Source of the DNA: Apostichopus japonicus
Lineage: Eukaryota > Echinodermata > Holothuroidea > Aspidochirotida > Stichopodidae
Length of the DNA stretch: 64,000 nucleotides
Assembly (NCBI RefSeq): GCF_037975245.1
Contig: NC_092577.1
Coordinates: forward strand, 33,128,398 to 33,192,397
Direction: 5' to 3'
This document shows, piece after piece, positions 62,101-64,000 of the stretch. The notes under the pieces are model-generated. The model did no database searches, was not told where the DNA came from, and was given only the letters and a program-made list of their open reading frames with translations. The stretch's first letter is position 1; each line of letters begins with the position of its first letter. A program made the translations under genes and the position numbers.

Positions 62101-62715
62101 TTTTGGCTTTAAATATAAACAAAGAAGATATTAAATTTCCTTCATTACAATAGGAAAAAAATTCATATTATAAATAAATATTTCATGATGGGTATACTAT
62201 ACTATACTTTTTGAAAAGTAAAGTGTTTGATATTCGTGAAGACAGAAACCCATAAGAGCCTTTTGAGCTTAAGCATTGGAATTTCTGGTTTGTATATTAT
62301 TTACCACTCAAAATCTATTGTGAAACTTTAAAACTTGCTATGGGTGCTTGCCAATGTCTAACGCAGCTGCCCTGAAACTTTTAAGAACCACGACAATAAG
62401 ACCCTGCACAACCCTGTAGAATCGAATCTCAGGATGCATGCAAGATAGCTTAGATCATATTGACTTCATTTTAAATGTAACACAATGGTGTTGTTTATAT
62501 GTTGCTCATGATTAGGCCCGTGTGATTAAGTTATAATAAGTGAAATAGTGTTTTGTAGGGATTTCTTAAATAACGAAGAACACTTTAAAACAGTACAAAA
62601 CCGGCCCTGGTTTAAGATCGTGGGAAACAGAACTGCATATCCTATACTATTTATCCTATACTGTTCAAAAATGTAAAATGGAATGTAGGAAATAAATTCA
62701 ATTCAATTCAATTAT
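59119..62715. other. 3' spacer, no gene recognised
   Basis: AT-rich DNA. A tRNA-like fragment lies at about 60391-60450 and a poly-C run at about 61270. A possible AATAAA at about 60163 is too far from the preceding stop to assign. Confidence 0.55.
60391..60450 (-). repeat. tRNA-like fragment
   Basis: On the minus strand GGTAACTCACTAGACGG and ACCGGTTCGATAGCC resemble degenerate A- and B-boxes at roughly tRNA spacing. No acceptor stem pairs, so it is more likely a SINE head remnant than a tRNA gene. Confidence 0.35.
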
Positions 62716-63010
62716 CTTTGGCACGAGTTTGAGTACAGTTAGAATTCCCCTTGGTACGAGTATGAGTACAGTTAGAATTCCCCTTGGTATGAGTACTAGT
62801 AAAAGCAGAATTCCCCCCCCCCCCATTAGTATGAGTACCAGTACAAGTAGAATTCCTCCTTAGTATCAGTACCATGCAGTGCAAGTAGAAGTCCCCTTTA
62901 GTATGAGTACCAGTACAAGTAGAATTATCTTTGGCATGAGTTTAGAATTCCCCGTGATATGAGTATTGGGTAGAATTTCCTTTGGTATGATTACGAGTAT
63001 AAGTGCTCTA
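62716..63010. repeat. Degenerate ~33-36-bp minisatellite, ~8 copies
   Basis: Units built on GAGTATGAGTACAGT + TAGAATTCCCCTTGGTAC repeat with growing divergence and one poly-C expansion (about 62813-62824). Non-coding. Confidence 0.85.
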
Positions 63011-63645
63011 GACGTGAGTACAAGGCTCTTAACCTAGGTGCTTTAGTATCTATACTGAATTGTGAAAGAAAGTCCGGAGTGAGATTAAAATCCGTGAGGA
63101 GGAATACGGAGGCACTAGTAATGATGAACGATAAAGAGACTAAAAATAGATTTGCCATTTGTTATAGCTGAAACAGCCCACAATGGGAGCTGACATCTGG
63201 ATGTCATAACTTCTTCAAGTCACATGCAAGTCAATGACGGAGCAACCAGGACCATACGTTATCTCCGCAAACATGCCCTCGGCGAATGTGGTGGGAACTA
63301 CATTCCCGGGTATATCTACCAAAACAATACGTATGTGCTCATAGATAATGATTATTATCCTTCACCAAGAAATTATTCAAAAAAATATAGGTCGATGAAT
63401 GTAACCGAAAAATGATATTAATCTTCAATGAATGAAACTTCTACACATTTTTGTATCATGATATGAGCCGATTTGTGCAAACAACCGATTTGCATTTATC
63501 GTTGTCCTGCCTATATTAAAAAAAAAAAAGTTGCTTCATGTTATCTGCTATATTTTAAAAAAGGGGAAACTTAAAGGTAGGTATTATCTTTATGCTGTCA
63601 ATTACAAATAATTCCACCTATAAGTACCACCATTTCAAACGAAGC
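63011..63645. other. Spacer, no gene recognised
   Basis: The 63-residue frame at 63224-63415 has no domain I recognise. Otherwise AT-rich. Confidence 0.5.
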
Positions 63646-63931
63646 ACTATATGCCCAATGCCATCAAGACAGCATGGAGAACATCATCATGAGAATAAGG
63701 TGGAGATGGATTGGACATGTATTGAGAAAGAACATAGATGACATCACACGAACAGCCCTCCACTGGACACCAGAAGGCAAAAGAAAGAGGGGACGTCCTA
63801 AAAACACTTGACGAAGAACTGTGGAAGGAGAGATTAAAGACCTGAACCACATGGGGTACCATCCAAAATTTAGCCCAGGATCGGAAGGAATGGAAGACTT
63901 TTGTTGCTGCCCTATGTGCCAGGAGGCATAA
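63646..63931 (+). pseudogene. LINE (endonuclease-RT type) C-terminal remnant
   Basis: Plus-strand translation gives [32 protein letters not shown], then a stop where the family has Trp (TGA), RRTVEGEIKDL, and after a frameshift near 63850 AQDRKEWKTFVAALCARRHNGQ followed by TAA. This is the characteristic C-terminus of one group of invertebrate non-LTR retrotransposons. The nonsense codon and the frameshift make it a dead copy. A TTAG/TAAG-type repeat tail follows. Confidence 0.88.
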
Positions 63932-64000
63932 TGGGCAGTAAGTTAGTTAGTAAGTATAAGTACCATATGAGAGACATTTAACGTTCCGTAATTTAGCAAG

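Overview
The window is animal nuclear DNA. Its genes have GT-AG introns, the spacers are AT-rich, and microsatellites, tRNA-derived SINEs, non-LTR retrotransposon 3' ends and non-autonomous hAT elements are abundant. The protein set (microsomal-type epoxide hydrolase, clan-2-like cytochrome P450, peflin, RING/B-box proteins of TRIM type, intronless atypical rhodopsin-like receptors) fits a marine invertebrate deuterostome. An echinoderm such as a sea cucumber is my best guess, but it is an inference and not proven from the sequence.

Layout. 1-5.0 kb: gene-free, with a SINE, a dispersed repeat, a long hairpin and a CCGTC/GTCGG minisatellite. 5.0-7.2 kb: a two-exon RING/coiled-coil gene (+). 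7.2-12.6 kb: spacer with two small inverted-repeat transposons and a 34-bp minisatellite that runs up to the stop codon of the next gene. 12.6-13.7 kb (-) and 19.9-21.0 kb (+): two paralogous intronless GPCR genes, head to head. 21-34.7 kb: gene-free repeat territory with a second 34-bp minisatellite, a ~445-bp tandem array broken by nested hAT elements, long (AT)n tracts and a palindrome. 34.7-40.7 kb: PEF1 (peflin, five exons, -). 42.7-55.9 kb: EPHX1-like epoxide hydrolase (seven exons, +). 48.6-52.6 kb: a complete four-exon cytochrome P450 on the opposite strand, entirely inside EPHX1 intron 5. 57.4-59.1 kb: an intronless RING/B-box gene (+). 59.1-64 kb: spacer with a degenerate minisatellite and a LINE remnant.

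How the genes work together. The notable unit is the P450 nested antisense inside a microsomal epoxide hydrolase gene. These two enzyme classes act in sequence on the ER membrane: P450s can make epoxides and the hydrolase opens them to diols. Both models splice in frame throughout and keep all catalytic residues, so both look functional. The introns of this locus also carry a family of ~300-bp hAT-type elements with intact 8-bp target duplications, including a composite of two copies that appears to have moved as one. All splice models were assembled by eye and have no transcript support.
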